A stretch of 64,000 nt of DNA, taken from NCBI RefSeq assembly GCF_900129545.1, contig NZ_FQWB01000001.1:806001-870000 (forward strand), written 5' to 3'. Below are positions 47,003 to 55,400 of this stretch, one piece after another (position 1 is the stretch's first letter; every line of letters starts with the position of its first letter). The translations under genes and the position numbers were made by a program. A model generated the notes under the pieces. That model had not been told where the DNA came from. It searched no databases and worked only from the letters and a program-made list of their open reading frames with translations. Source of the DNA: Flavobacterium fluvii. Its GTDB lineage: Bacteria; Bacteroidota; Bacteroidia; Flavobacteriales; Flavobacteriaceae.

Positions 47003-47063
47003 ATACAGCGGACAGCAGGAACAATATTTCTCTAAAATGCCAAATGCTGGTGCTCCTTAAAAC

Positions 47064-47095
47064 AAAAAAAGCACCAGTTTTACAACTGATGCTTT
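47064..47095 (-). terminator. Intrinsic terminator after rplY
   Basis: On the minus strand AAAGCATCAGTT pairs with AACTGGTGCTTT (one mismatch) around a 4-nt loop, followed by T residues, about 20 bp after the rplY stop. Confidence 0.85.
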
Positions 47096-47115
47096 CTTGA
47101 ATGATTGAAAAAAGA

Positions 47116-47724
47116 TTATTTTTTCTTTCCTTTTGCAGGTGCTTTTGCTGCTTTTGCTGCTTCTTGAGCTGCTTTCATCGCTGCACGAGAAATTCTTACT
47201 TGAGCTACAACTGTGTTGTCTGGGTGCAATAATTTGTAGTTGTCAGAAACAAGTTTCGTAACATACAATTTGTTACCCATTTCAAGTGGAGAAATGTCGG
47301 CGTCGATAAAATCAGGAAGATTTTTTGGCAACGCTTTTACTTTTAATCTACGAGTGTTCAAACGTAGAACACCACCTAATAATACTCCAGGAGATACTCC
47401 AACAACTTTTACTGGAACTTCCATGGTGATTTCTTTGTCATCAAATAATTGAAAGAAGTCAATGTGTAAAATCTTGTCAGATACAGGGTGAACCTGGATG
47501 TCTTGTAGAATGGCATTGAATGATTTTCCTTCCAATTCAATCACAACTGTGTGTGCGTTTGGAGTGTAAACCAAGTTTTTGAATGCTCTTTCGTCTGCTG
47601 AAAAATGCACTGGTTGATTTCCTCCGTATAACACGCAAGGAACCGCTCCAGCATTACGTAAGGCTTTAGTAGCAACTTTGCCCACGCTTTCTCTTTCTGA
47701 TCCTTTAATTGTAATCGATTTCAT
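47116..47724 (-). CDS. rplY: 50S ribosomal protein L25 (general stress protein CTC type)
   Basis: 5S-rRNA-binding ribosomal protein with the longer two-domain CTC/TL5 layout, 202 residues. The N-terminal L25 domain has the [20 protein letters not shown] stretch and [14 protein letters not shown]; the C-terminal TL5 domain has [18 protein letters not shown] and the [10 protein letters not shown] stretch. An Ala/Lys-rich tail ends PAKGKKK. It lies just downstream of prs (91 bp), a common bacterial arrangement. Confidence 0.97.
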   Translation of the reverse strand: MKSITIKGSERESVGKVATKALRNAGAVPCVLYGGNQPVHFSADERAFKNLVYTPNAHTVVIELEGKSFNAILQDIQVHPVSDKILHIDFFQLFDDKEITMEVPVKVVGVSPGVLLGGVLRLNTRRLKVKALPKNLPDFIDADISPLEMGNKLYVTKLVSDNYKLLHPDNTVVAQVRISRAAMKAAQEAAKAAKAPAKGKKK

Positions 47725-47815
47725 TGTAAAAAAATATAGTTAATAATAAATTACTGTTTAATAATGGTAGTTTCTACCATATAATCTTGGTGTCTTTTCG
47801 CCCTTGTGGCAAAAA

Positions 47816-48757
47816 TTACATCAAAAATGTTCCACTAATGGAATTGTTGTGGTGTACCATGTGCATTACTTCTGCAAAAAGAGGTGCACAACTCACCACT
47901 CTTATTTTTCTTGATTCTTTCTTCAACGGAATAGAATCGGTCACTATCAATTCGCTTAATTTCGAATTTTCTATTTTTTCGTAAGCATCTCCAGATAAAA
48001 TGGCGTGTGTACAAATCGCTCTTACGCTCAATGCGCCTTTTTCTATCATTAGATCTGCGGCTTTCGCCAATGTTCCTCCGGTGTCGATCATGTCGTCAAC
48101 CAAAATCACGTTTCTTCCTTTTACTTCACCAATCAACTCCATCGTGTCGATAATGTTGGCTTCTTTTCGTTGTTTGTAGCAAATTACCACATCCGACTCC
48201 AAGAATTTGGAATAAGCATAAGCTCTTTTTGAACCACCCATATCAGGTGATGCAATGGTCAAGTTTTCCAACCCCAAGCTTTCCACGTAAGGCAAAAAGA
48301 TAGTCGATGCGAATAAGTGATCCACTGGTTTTTCGAAGAATCCTTGAATTTGGTCTGCATGCAAATCCATAGTCATGATTCTTGTTGCGCCAGCCGTTTC
48401 CAGCAATTTAGCGACTAATTTGGCTCCAATTGGAACTCTTGCTTTGTCTTTTCTGTCTTGTCTTGCCCAACCGAAGTAAGGGATAACTGCCGTGATGTGT
48501 CTTGCCGATGCGCGTTTGGCAGCGTCAATCATCAACAACAATTCCATTAAATTGTCGGCATTTGGAAAAGTGGAACAAACAATAAATACGCGTAATCCTC
48601 TTATAGATTCCTCGAAAGACGGTTGGAATTCTCCATCGCTATAATTGGAGGTTGTAATCTTTCCTAAGGGGATTCCATAATCCTTGGCAATCTTCTCTGC
48701 GAGATAGACACTTTTTGAACACGCAAAAATTTTAGCTTCTGGCTCTAAGTGGGACAT
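47816..48757 (-). CDS. prs: Ribose-phosphate pyrophosphokinase
   Basis: Makes PRPP from ribose-5-phosphate and ATP for nucleotide, histidine and NAD synthesis. 313 residues. Motifs: KIFACSKSVYLAEKIAKDYG, YSDGEFQPSFEESIRG, IPYFGWARQDRK, the MDLHADQIQGFF metal-binding loop and the PRPP-binding loop NVILVDDMIDTGGT. Complete. Confidence 0.98.
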   Translation of the reverse strand: MSHLEPEAKIFACSKSVYLAEKIAKDYGIPLGKITTSNYSDGEFQPSFEESIRGLRVFIVCSTFPNADNLMELLLMIDAAKRASARHITAVIPYFGWARQDRKDKARVPIGAKLVAKLLETAGATRIMTMDLHADQIQGFFEKPVDHLFASTIFLPYVESLGLENLTIASPDMGGSKRAYAYSKFLESDVVICYKQRKEANIIDTMELIGEVKGRNVILVDDMIDTGGTLAKAADLMIEKGALSVRAICTHAILSGDAYEKIENSKLSELIVTDSIPLKKESRKIRVVSCAPLFAEVMHMVHHNNSISGTFLM

Positions 48758-48875
48758 TTAATTTGTTGTTTTTATTCCGCTGCGCTCCATACAATTCGGC
48801 TAGAAATTTTGTTTTAGCCAAACGATGTATTTGCCTCGGGTGTAGTTAGTTGCTGTTTTTCGTTTTACCGAGGTG

Positions 48876-48883
48876 CAAATTTA
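48876..48883 (-). promoter_or_regulatory. Putative prs minus-7 box
   Basis: The minus strand reads TAAATTTG, fitting TAnnTTTG, about 118 nt upstream of the prs ATG. It is divergent from the tRNA-Leu promoter about 70 bp away. Confidence 0.4.
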
Positions 48884-48949
48884 GGAATAAAATCGAACTC
48901 TGAAAGGAAAAATTTCAGTATTTTTATTAGAATGTTTAAAAATATTTTT

Positions 48950-48957
48950 TACATTTG
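48950..48957 (+). promoter_or_regulatory. Putative tRNA-Leu minus-7 box
   Basis: TACATTTG fits TAnnTTTG and lies about 85 nt upstream of the mature tRNA 5' end. Confidence 0.45.
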
Positions 48958-49041
48958 CACCGTGTTAAACAAAAAGGGTTTGTTTTTATGACAATCTACT
49001 TTTAATGCGTGAAATAACTGTTGTTATTTCTGTCTGCTGAA

Positions 49042-49121
49042 GCCCGGATGGCGGAATTGGTAGACGCGCTGGTCTCAAACACCTGTGGGAAACCGTGCCG
49101 GTTCGACTCCGGCTCCGGGTA
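49042..49121 (+). tRNA. tRNA-Leu (anticodon CAA)
   Basis: A class II tRNA of about 80 nt without encoded CCA. The acceptor arm GCCCGGA / TCCGGGT (one G-T pair) is closed by discriminator A49121. The D-arm has GGCGGAATTGGTAGACGC, the anticodon loop CTCAAAC gives CAA, a short variable arm follows, and the T-arm is GCCGGTTCGACTCCGGC. Its 3' end is the left attachment site of the integrated element, and the 15-bp end is repeated at 60192-60206. Confidence 0.95.
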
Positions 49122-49122
49122 C
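49108..49122 (+). repeat. attL core (tRNA-Leu 3' end)
   Basis: TCCGGCTCCGGGTAC, part of the T-arm and acceptor stem. An identical copy is at 60192-60206. Weaker similarity continues upstream (GGTTCGAC here, GGTTTCAAT there). Confidence 0.9.
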
Positions 49123-49124
49123 TT

Positions 49125-49169
49125 AAAAAGTCTGTAATCACTTGTTTTTCAAGTATTACAGGCTTTTTT
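49125..49169 (+). terminator. Terminator after tRNA-Leu, carried by the element
   Basis: AGTCTGTAAT-C-ACTTG pairs with CAAGT-ATTACAGGCT around TTTTT, followed by six T. It lies inside attL, so it probably arrived with the element and replaces the resident terminator now stranded beyond attR. Confidence 0.8.
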
Positions 49170-49178
49170 ATTTTAAAA

Positions 49179-49199
49179 TTGCCCGACATTTGCCCGACA
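49179..49199 (+). repeat. Left arm-type repeat (double decamer)
   Basis: Two TTGCCCGACA units separated by a single T. The same 21 bp occur at 60021-60041 near the other end, in the same orientation. Candidate integrase arm-binding site. Confidence 0.8.
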
Positions 49200-49275
49200 A
49201 TTTGAGAAACACTAAAAAAAACATACATTTGTAATGGTTTACGATGCCAATTTTAAACCAACGTTTGAACGACGT

Positions 49276-49307
49276 AAAAAGGGAGCCTGAACAGCTCCCT
49301 TTTTTTT
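49276..49307. terminator. Bidirectional terminator at left end of element
   Basis: GGGAGC / GCTCCC stem flanked by AAAAA and T-run, loop CTGAACA. It lies about 25 bp past the stop of the minus-strand 189-aa gene and insulates the element from the tRNA. Confidence 0.85.
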
Positions 49308-49333
49308 GCATTAATATTTTAGAATACAAGTTA

Positions 49334-49903
49334 TTACTCTGCAGCAACATTTATTACACTATTTGAAATAAACAACTCTTTGGCTTTTAAAATAAAATCA
49401 CTTATCCCAATATTTTTATATCGTACTTCACAGGCTAGGCTTCCATATATATCACGCAATGTGTCTTTTTTTCTTTCATTTAGGATGTTATATGCACCCA
49501 TATTCATGTCTAAAAGAATAAAATCCACTTCGTATGGTAAATAGAGTTCATTTTCATTATCTGCCAGGCTACGTGAGAAAATTAAAAATTCTTCTTTTTT
49601 CTGTTCACTTTCGAAGTAGCTTTTAAGATCAGCATCCGAAAAAGACTTGTTATTTAAGACCGAATCCATTGCTTTATAGTAAATATCAGTATTAATCTGA
49701 AAATCGGATTTGAAATCTGAACACATTTTGTTTGCTTTTTTTACAACCCGGATCGAATTTAATATTTCAATAGAATGACAAAGCAATTCTTTTTCGTCAT
49801 CATAAGAAATACCACTTGAATCCAAAACTATAAACGAATTATATTCTCTTTTTTCTAAATATCCTTTCGGATTAACATCTACTTGTTCTTTTTGAAGTAC
49901 CAT
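49334..49903 (-). CDS. Unknown 189-aa protein at left end of element
   Basis: 189 residues, soluble, acidic, no signal peptide. I recognise no family. Segments such as YNSFIVLDSSGISYDDEKEL and YEVDFILLDMNMGAYNILNE (in the C-terminal half) look like an alpha/beta protein. It is transcribed away from the XRE regulator across the 180-bp operator region and is followed by its own terminator. That is the usual place for a satellite or prophage accessory gene, so a cargo role (for example superinfection exclusion) is possible but unsupported. Confidence 0.7.
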   Translation of the reverse strand: MVLQKEQVDVNPKGYLEKREYNSFIVLDSSGISYDDEKELLCHSIEILNSIRVVKKANKMCSDFKSDFQINTDIYYKAMDSVLNNKSFSDADLKSYFESEQKKEEFLIFSRSLADNENELYLPYEVDFILLDMNMGAYNILNERKKDTLRDIYGSLACEVRYKNIGISDFILKAKELFISNSVINVAAE

Positions 49904-49954
49904 AAATTTTAATTTTAATTGTTATTTAATGATTTGATTTTTCAATATTAAGTA

Positions 49955-50050
49955 TTACTATAATTATTTTGATGTAAATATAAGTATTAATATAATACAT
50001 GCATATTTTTACTATAATTATTTGAAAAAAAATTAAGTGTTACTATAATT
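49955..50050 (+). promoter_or_regulatory. Operator region with three TTACTATAATT repeats
   Basis: Exact copies of TTACTATAATT lie at 49955-49965, 50009-50019 and 50040-50050, with a degenerate relative at 49983-49998. They sit in the divergent intergenic region directly before the XRE regulator gene; the last copy touches the minus-7 box region. Likely binding sites for that regulator. Confidence 0.65.
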
Positions 50051-50053
50051 CGT

Positions 50054-50061
50054 TAACTTTG
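50054..50061 (+). promoter_or_regulatory. Putative minus-7 box of the XRE regulator gene
   Basis: TAACTTTG fits TAnnTTTG, 22 nt before the ATG at 50084 and 3 nt after the third operator repeat, so a bound regulator would block it. Confidence 0.55.
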
Positions 50062-50083
50062 TATAAATTTAAATAATGAAGCC

Positions 50084-50350
50084 ATGAACATTTTAAGACT
50101 AAAAGAATTAATGAATGAAAAAGGCATAACCGGAAAAGAATTGGCCGATAAAGTTGAGGTAACTCCGGCCAGTATTTCAAACATTGTCCAGGGAAATAGT
50201 TTTCCAAAACCTGATTTATTAATTAAAATTGCAGGGGTTTTGGATGTTGACGTTAGAGATTTATTTCAATCTACTAAACCAAATGAAACTGAAACTATTT
50301 TTGTGTTTCGTGAAGGTTCTTATACTCCAATCGGGAAATTGAATAAATAA
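50084..50350 (+). CDS. XRE-family transcriptional regulator (element repressor)
   Basis: 88 residues. A Cro/C1-type HTH spans residues 5-60: LKELMNEKGITGKELADKVE, then VTPASISNIVQGNSFPKPDL and IAGVLDVDVRDLFQ. A short tail (TIFVFREGSYTPIGKLN) has no peptidase or oligomerisation domain that I recognise. It is the only plus-strand regulator, divergent from the 189-aa gene, and is preceded by three identical operator-like repeats. It is the best candidate for the master repressor of the element. Confidence 0.88.
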   Translation: MNILRLKELMNEKGITGKELADKVEVTPASISNIVQGNSFPKPDLLIKIAGVLDVDVRDLFQSTKPNETETIFVFREGSYTPIGKLNK

Positions 50351-50374
50351 TTTAAGCATTAAAATAACCCTCAA

Positions 50375-50662
50375 ATGTATTTCAAAGATTCCGAGGTCGA
50401 TTTGATGCGGTCTATATTCAGGCGCTTGGACTTAAAAACCATCGAGAGTTTGCAATTGTATGTCAAAGACAATGATCGTCGCACGGGCTGTACACAGGTC
50501 GTTTACAACAAATGGAAAAAGCCTGTTTGCCTCTTCCAGAATTTTGAGTCGTTGTCGCCATATCGAATGAAGCTGCTTATGCGATTGGCCGAACAAATAC
50601 CTTACCCGATTCACATAACCGAACCTTGCGAAGGCATTATGACAATTGGATGGAAGGTATAA
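50375..50662 (+). CDS. Unknown 95-aa protein downstream of XRE regulator
   Basis: 95 residues, basic, 24 bp after the regulator on the same strand and so probably co-transcribed. No family recognised; SIFRRLDLKTIESLQLYVKD and PYRMKLLMRLAEQIPYPIHI look helical. It could be an anti-repressor or accessory regulator by position only. Confidence 0.6.
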   Translation: MYFKDSEVDLMRSIFRRLDLKTIESLQLYVKDNDRRTGCTQVVYNKWKKPVCLFQNFESLSPYRMKLLMRLAEQIPYPIHITEPCEGIMTIGWKV

Positions 50663-50717
50663 ATCACTAATTTCTGACCTGATCCGTAAAATGTACTTAT
50701 CAGGTGCGACCATAAAC

Positions 50718-50999
50718 TCACACAATTTTTAGTGTAGTGTCTAATTTTTCAATGATTACACTTTCATTCCTTGAAAAATACCTCAACTTAATAAGATTGA
50801 ATAGATCCAAACTCATAATGATTTTGTTGTCCAATGTTTTGAAACGTCCGACATATTCTTTTTTCAACAAATGTTTTAGATCATCACTAAAAGCAATAAT
50901 TTCATTTGTCATTTCATTGTGGTAGATTTTACCAAATTCATGGAAACAGTACTTTTCAATCAATAATATTTCCAGTTCTAATAATTCTGCATCTGTCAT
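50718..50999 (-). CDS. Unknown 93-aa protein after terminase small subunit
   Basis: 93 residues, mostly helical by appearance (TDAELLELEILLIEKYCFHE, DLKHLLKKEYVGRF). Its ATG overlaps the stop of the terminase small subunit gene (ATGA), so it is translationally coupled to it. It is the last gene of the long minus-strand operon and is convergent with the 95-aa gene. No family recognised. Confidence 0.6.
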   Translation of the reverse strand: MTDAELLELEILLIEKYCFHEFGKIYHNEMTNEIIAFSDDLKHLLKKEYVGRFKTLDNKIIMSLDLFNLIKLRYFSRNESVIIEKLDTTLKIV

Positions 51000-51541
51000 A
51001 TACCTGAATTAAGAAGTTTTTCTTTTAATTCTTTAAGCCTTTCGATTTTTTGTTCTGGAGAAAGAGTTTGCGCTTTCTGCTCATTGTCTTTTTCGTAGAA
51101 GCCGATGTGTTTGTTTATCTTCTCGATAGTCCAATCTTTGCCGTGAAGCTTTATCTCAATTCCAAAACGGGTTTCTTTGATTGACTCGATGCACATCAAC
51201 TGCTCCGGGGTGAGTTTGTTGAAATCCTTTAATGATAATTTGCCTTTTTTAAACTCTACATATTCATCAATACGAGAATTCCTAAGTACGTTAAGGTGTC
51301 GAAGCATTTCCTCAGCTGTAATATTGAATTTTTTTTCAGCAATTGCAGCTAATTTAATTCGCAGCTCTTTTATCCTTGTGGCTACCTTGTGGCTAGAACT
51401 TAACTTTGAAGACATTTCGTGAATTGTTTCTGGCTTCATTCTTGAAGCATTATAAGCCTCTCGATATGCAGCGGATTTGTCTCCCAATCGAATAAACGCT
51501 TGGCAAAAGGCTTCTTGTTTGAGTGTTAGGGTATCTTTCAT
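50996..51541 (-). CDS. Phage terminase small subunit
   Basis: 181 residues. The N-terminal DNA-binding region has the terminase small-subunit signature: LTLKQEAFCQAFIRLGDKSA, AYREAYNASRMKPETIHEMS, then VATRIKELR. The middle part with EEMLRHLNVLRNSR and a Lys/Glu-rich C-terminal helix follow. It recognises packaging sites on phage DNA and hands DNA to the large subunit. No large-subunit gene is present, so it would have to work with that of another phage, as in SaPI/PICI satellites, or be a remnant. The stop overlaps the next ATG. Confidence 0.82.
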   Translation of the reverse strand: MKDTLTLKQEAFCQAFIRLGDKSAAYREAYNASRMKPETIHEMSSKLSSSHKVATRIKELRIKLAAIAEKKFNITAEEMLRHLNVLRNSRIDEYVEFKKGKLSLKDFNKLTPEQLMCIESIKETRFGIEIKLHGKDWTIEKINKHIGFYEKDNEQKAQTLSPEQKIERLKELKEKLLNSGI

Positions 51542-51598
51542 AATTTTACCTGCTTTTAGGAAAAAAAGGGGTTTTTACGCCCCCTTATTTGAATACTA

Positions 51599-52273
51599 TT
51601 ATTGTTTCTGAAACATTGCTTTTCTACTGACAATCCATTTAATCATATCTGGTTTGATTTCTAGCTTTTCACCGTTTCGCGTTAAAAAATATGTTTCAAC
51701 ATAACTCATTTTACTAGCCATTTGATTCATTGCAATTCCAGTGTTCGTAATATACTTTTCAACTACTTCAAATGCTGCAATGAATTTCGTTAAATCCTCA
51801 TAAATAGTATGTTCTTCATCGGTTTCAAGATAAATTCTACATTGAGATTCTAACACATTTTCTTTGTCCTCTGGTGTAATTATAAAGCCTTTTTCATTGA
51901 AGGAAATATGTTTTAGAGACAATTGCTTTTCCCGGCTATAAGTATTTGGACGGAATTTTTTTAACTCATTAACATAAGTTATAAATTGATTCAAAAGTGT
52001 TTCAGATCCTGCTACGATATTGTCTTTGATAATTGACTTTGAAACCCCCATTTTTTTTATGTCAGATTCAATACTTGCTTTAAATCTTTTGGAAATTTCT
52101 GCCGTTCCTGAATAAACTATTTCACTATAAATTTGAGAAGTAAAAGCCCCTATTTCTAGTGATTCATAAATAGTTTTAAGATTCTCAAGCAAGGGTTTGA
52201 AATGCTTGAAATCTGAGCATATATCGTTCAATAATGAATCGTTTTGGCTTAATAAAATTCTATCTTTTTTCAT
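51599..52273 (-). CDS. Unknown 224-aa protein between tape measure and terminase genes
   Basis: 224 residues from the ATG at 52273; an in-frame ATG at 52315 overlaps the preceding small gene. Rich in helices (ICSDFKHFKPLLENLKTIYE, LLNQFITYVNELKKF), no signal peptide or membrane segment, and no motif recognised. It starts 10 bp after the 52-aa gene in the same operon. It may be a structural or assembly protein by context only. Confidence 0.65.
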   Translation of the reverse strand: MKKDRILLSQNDSLLNDICSDFKHFKPLLENLKTIYESLEIGAFTSQIYSEIVYSGTAEISKRFKASIESDIKKMGVSKSIIKDNIVAGSETLLNQFITYVNELKKFRPNTYSREKQLSLKHISFNEKGFIITPEDKENVLESQCRIYLETDEEHTIYEDLTKFIAAFEVVEKYITNTGIAMNQMASKMSYVETYFLTRNGEKLEIKPDMIKWIVSRKAMFQKQ

Positions 52274-52283
52274 GGTTTTTGCT

Positions 52284-52442
52284 TTAATTAAAAACGTTAC
52301 TAATAAAATCATCAATATCCCCCTGAGTTATATCAATGTCATCTTGATCCTGATTGTTTTCAGCATCTCTCAACTCAGATAGAGTTTGCTGTTTTTGAGC
52401 TATTTCAGCTTCTAAATTTTCAATTTGTTCTTTTCTGTTCAT
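52284..52442 (-). CDS. Small 52-aa acidic coiled-coil-like protein
   Basis: 52 residues, starting MNRKEQIENLEAEIAQKQQT, then LSELRDAE and an acidic tail (DQDDIDITQGDIDDFI). The first 28 residues have a heptad-like pattern. The gap between the tape-measure stop and this ATG is about 25 bp, and 10 bp separate it from the next gene, so it fits the operon. No family recognised. Confidence 0.55.
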   Translation of the reverse strand: MNRKEQIENLEAEIAQKQQTLSELRDAENNQDQDDIDITQGDIDDFISNVFN

Positions 52443-52467
52443 GATTTCTGTTTTTATAATTATTAAT

Positions 52468-55400
52468 TTATGGATTCCAATTTGTATTTTTCATTTTCCA
52501 GATTTCGTGAGGGATGTCAACTTTCGGGAGATTAACCGTTACATTGGTTTTGTTTTTCTCTATAGCTTTCCTGGTGAGCCTCATTTCTTCAACGAGTTCT
52601 TTGTTATTATTCTCATTGGCTTGAAATTCATCAATTCTCTTTTTTTGAACTCCAAAACTTGTCAAAACGGAAGCTCTCATATAAGCTTGGTAATCTGCCA
52701 TGGATTTATGCACGATATCGCCTTGGTTCAAGTGTGTAAGCGTTGGAATGTTTGGTGTCAATCTTGGATTCAAACCTCTTGAACTGGTAATAACCTCACT
52801 TACTCCACCATCACCAACCCAGGCTATTTCCGCTTTTCCACCTTTACGACCCATTTTATATTTTGGGATTGGTGTGGCGATTGCGGTGGCGGTGGCTACT
52901 GCTCCAGCAAGTCCAGCCATAATCATTAACGGTATTGCCGGAGCCGCTTTCATAATTGCAAGGGCGGTTTGGATACCAATCATTGCAACGGTAACGGCTT
53001 TATCAAATATGGCTTGTTTGTGTTGCTCTTTACGTTTCTTTTTCTCCAGTTCTTCGTTCTTTTTAGCACGCTCTTTTTCGAGTAGGTCTTTTTGACGGGC
53101 ATCGTTTCCGGCCAACTCGATTTGCTTGTCGTAGTATTCGTTGTTTTTAGCAATTTTATCGTCAATTTTTTGGATTTCAGCCTCGGAAAAACTATTACTT
53201 ACTTGCGATAAAATATCTAAAGATTGCATCGAGATATCGGCAATATCATTTATTGCTTTTTCATTTTCAGTATACCAAATAGCCAGTCTTTCAGCACCGG
53301 TTTTTCCTTTTTTGATCTCGTTTTCTTTGAATTTATCTCCTTCGGACTGGATCAATTTAACCGATAGTTCAGAAAGTTCTTTTCGTTTTGCGAGAATAAA
53401 ATCACTTTCTTTTTGGGTAATAACACCATCGGCTTTTGCTTTAGCTTCGTAAGCATCTAATTCAGCGTTTACAACAGAAATTTGAAGTTTGGCAATTGCA
53501 ATTAAACCTTCTTTTTTGATGTTGAATAAATTGCGCTCATGGTCCTGGGCTGCTTTTTCTTTGGCTTTGTCATTTTCATAACCCAAAGCCAATTCTTCCT
53601 GAAAGCGTTTTTCTTCAGCTGCGATCTCTTCATTGTTGGCAATTTCAATTACCGATATTCCACGCTTGATATTGTCCTCATAAGATTTTGCATCAAACTC
53701 ATTAATCTTGTCGATTACTTCAGCTGTGTTTTTCTCAATATCTTCAATCTTGAAAGCGGCTTCCTCGGTAATTTTTACTTTATCGGCTTCGTAATTTTTG
53801 CGTAATTGTATTAATCCCGCACTGGTTTTATTACCTTCTTTTAGTTCTTTGTCAAAAGTTTCTGCAGCTAATTTTAATTGATTTTCTTTCGATTTAGTAA
53901 TCAATTCAATTTGTGCGTTTTCACTGATTTCGAGCGACATCAAACGAGCCTCGTCTGTAGCTTCTGAATTAGCTACTACTTCATTATTTACTGAAATAAT
54001 TCTTTCAAGTCGTTGTTTTTCGAGTTCGAAAGTGGTGTCCTTTACTCCTTGGAGTTTTTTCTCTGTTCCGGTTCCAGTTCCTGACCCTGTTGATGATGAA
54101 GGTGCCGTTTCTTGCTCTTTTCTGGAAAGCCTTATTTTTGCTGCTGCTGCTTGAACTTTTTTATTTTGATCTTCAATTAGTTTGTCAAAATATCCCCCTG
54201 CCTTTACGCCGGCACTTGCTTCGCTTCTTTGTTTTTTAAGTTTTTTCATTAAATCCATTTCTGCGTTGAACTCCCAAGCATAACCGTCTCTTAATATTTT
54301 TCTAACTTCTTCTTGTGTTTTTTTAACGTTTTCTTTTTTGGATAACGCCAATTGCAAATCTTTTCTAAATTCAGATTCTCCAAGTTGAATTCCTTCTTTT
54401 TTTGCATCCATAAGGTTTTCAGAATGTCCTTTTATTGCTTTTGAAATTGCATTATTCATATCTGTAAACCAATTTATTACCCCTGTAGTAAGACCTCCTA
54501 CAACACTACCTAATTTAGAATCGGACATTGTTCTTATCAAATTGGTCCAGGAGTTTGTAAACTTGTTTGTAGATTTTGTTAGCGTATCAATTCCCTCGGC
54601 TTTATCGGCTCCAGTCATTATTACCAACTGCCTAGCGGTTTCCGGCAATACATCTGAAGCTAAAATTTTACCTGCTTTGATCATTTCAAACAATCCTTTT
54701 TCTGTCAAGTTTTTAATCTCTGGATGCAATTTTTGGACGGCTTTAAGCATTGCTTGAACCGATCCCGGCAATGCTTCTGCTAATTGACCTCTCAATTCCT
54801 CGCTTGCGACAGTTCCTTTTGAAAGCATTTGATTTAAAGCCATAAAAGAACGTTCTAATGTTTCATTCGATAATCCAAGTGCGCTCCCTGATTTTGAAAT
54901 ATTTTCGAATAAATCTTGAATTTCTCCAGCTGCCAATTTATCTTTTGCAGCTACATAAAAAGCTGTATATTGTTTGGTTAGATTTTTTATTTCTAAACCA
55001 TATTTATCCGCGATTGCAGTCAAAAATGTTTGCTGTTCTTGAAAGTTTTGTTGAGTTTCGGTAACTGATTTTAATGCCAAATCTAAAGATTGAAGCTCTT
55101 TTGTTGTGTTGAAAATATCTTTTGATATTGAAACAAAAGCCGTAATTCCTCCAACAATTCCAAAAGCAGACATTATATTTCCAATTCCAGAAAATGCACT
55201 TTTGTAGTTGCCTACATTTTTGCTGAAGTCTCCAACGGCTTTATCTGCTTTTTTGATTTTGGCATCATAACCATCGAATGCTCTTTGTGCTTTTTGAATT
55301 TCTAAAGTAGATGCTTTTTCTGAAGCAATTAGATCGCGAAGTTTGTTTTTAGCATCTGTCCTGGCTTTATTCAGTTTTTCGTATGCTCCAACTAATCCTA

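Larger units (their letters stand above)
46777..47115. other. Intergenic region between rplY and pth
   Basis: 339 bp. It holds a minus-7 box for pth (46884-46891), a repeat-like hairpin (46976-47002) with flanking TAGCCCTGATG and ACAGCGGACAGCAGG, and the rplY terminator (47064-47095). No coding region seen. Confidence 0.7.

Noticed and set aside
48986..49228. Minus-strand open frame across tRNA-Leu
   Set aside because: It overlaps the tRNA gene and its terminator, so it is a chance frame.
50677..50705. Inverted repeat ACCTGAT / ATCAGGT between convergent genes in the element
   Set aside because: Only 7 bp with a 15-nt loop and no T-run; too weak to call a terminator.
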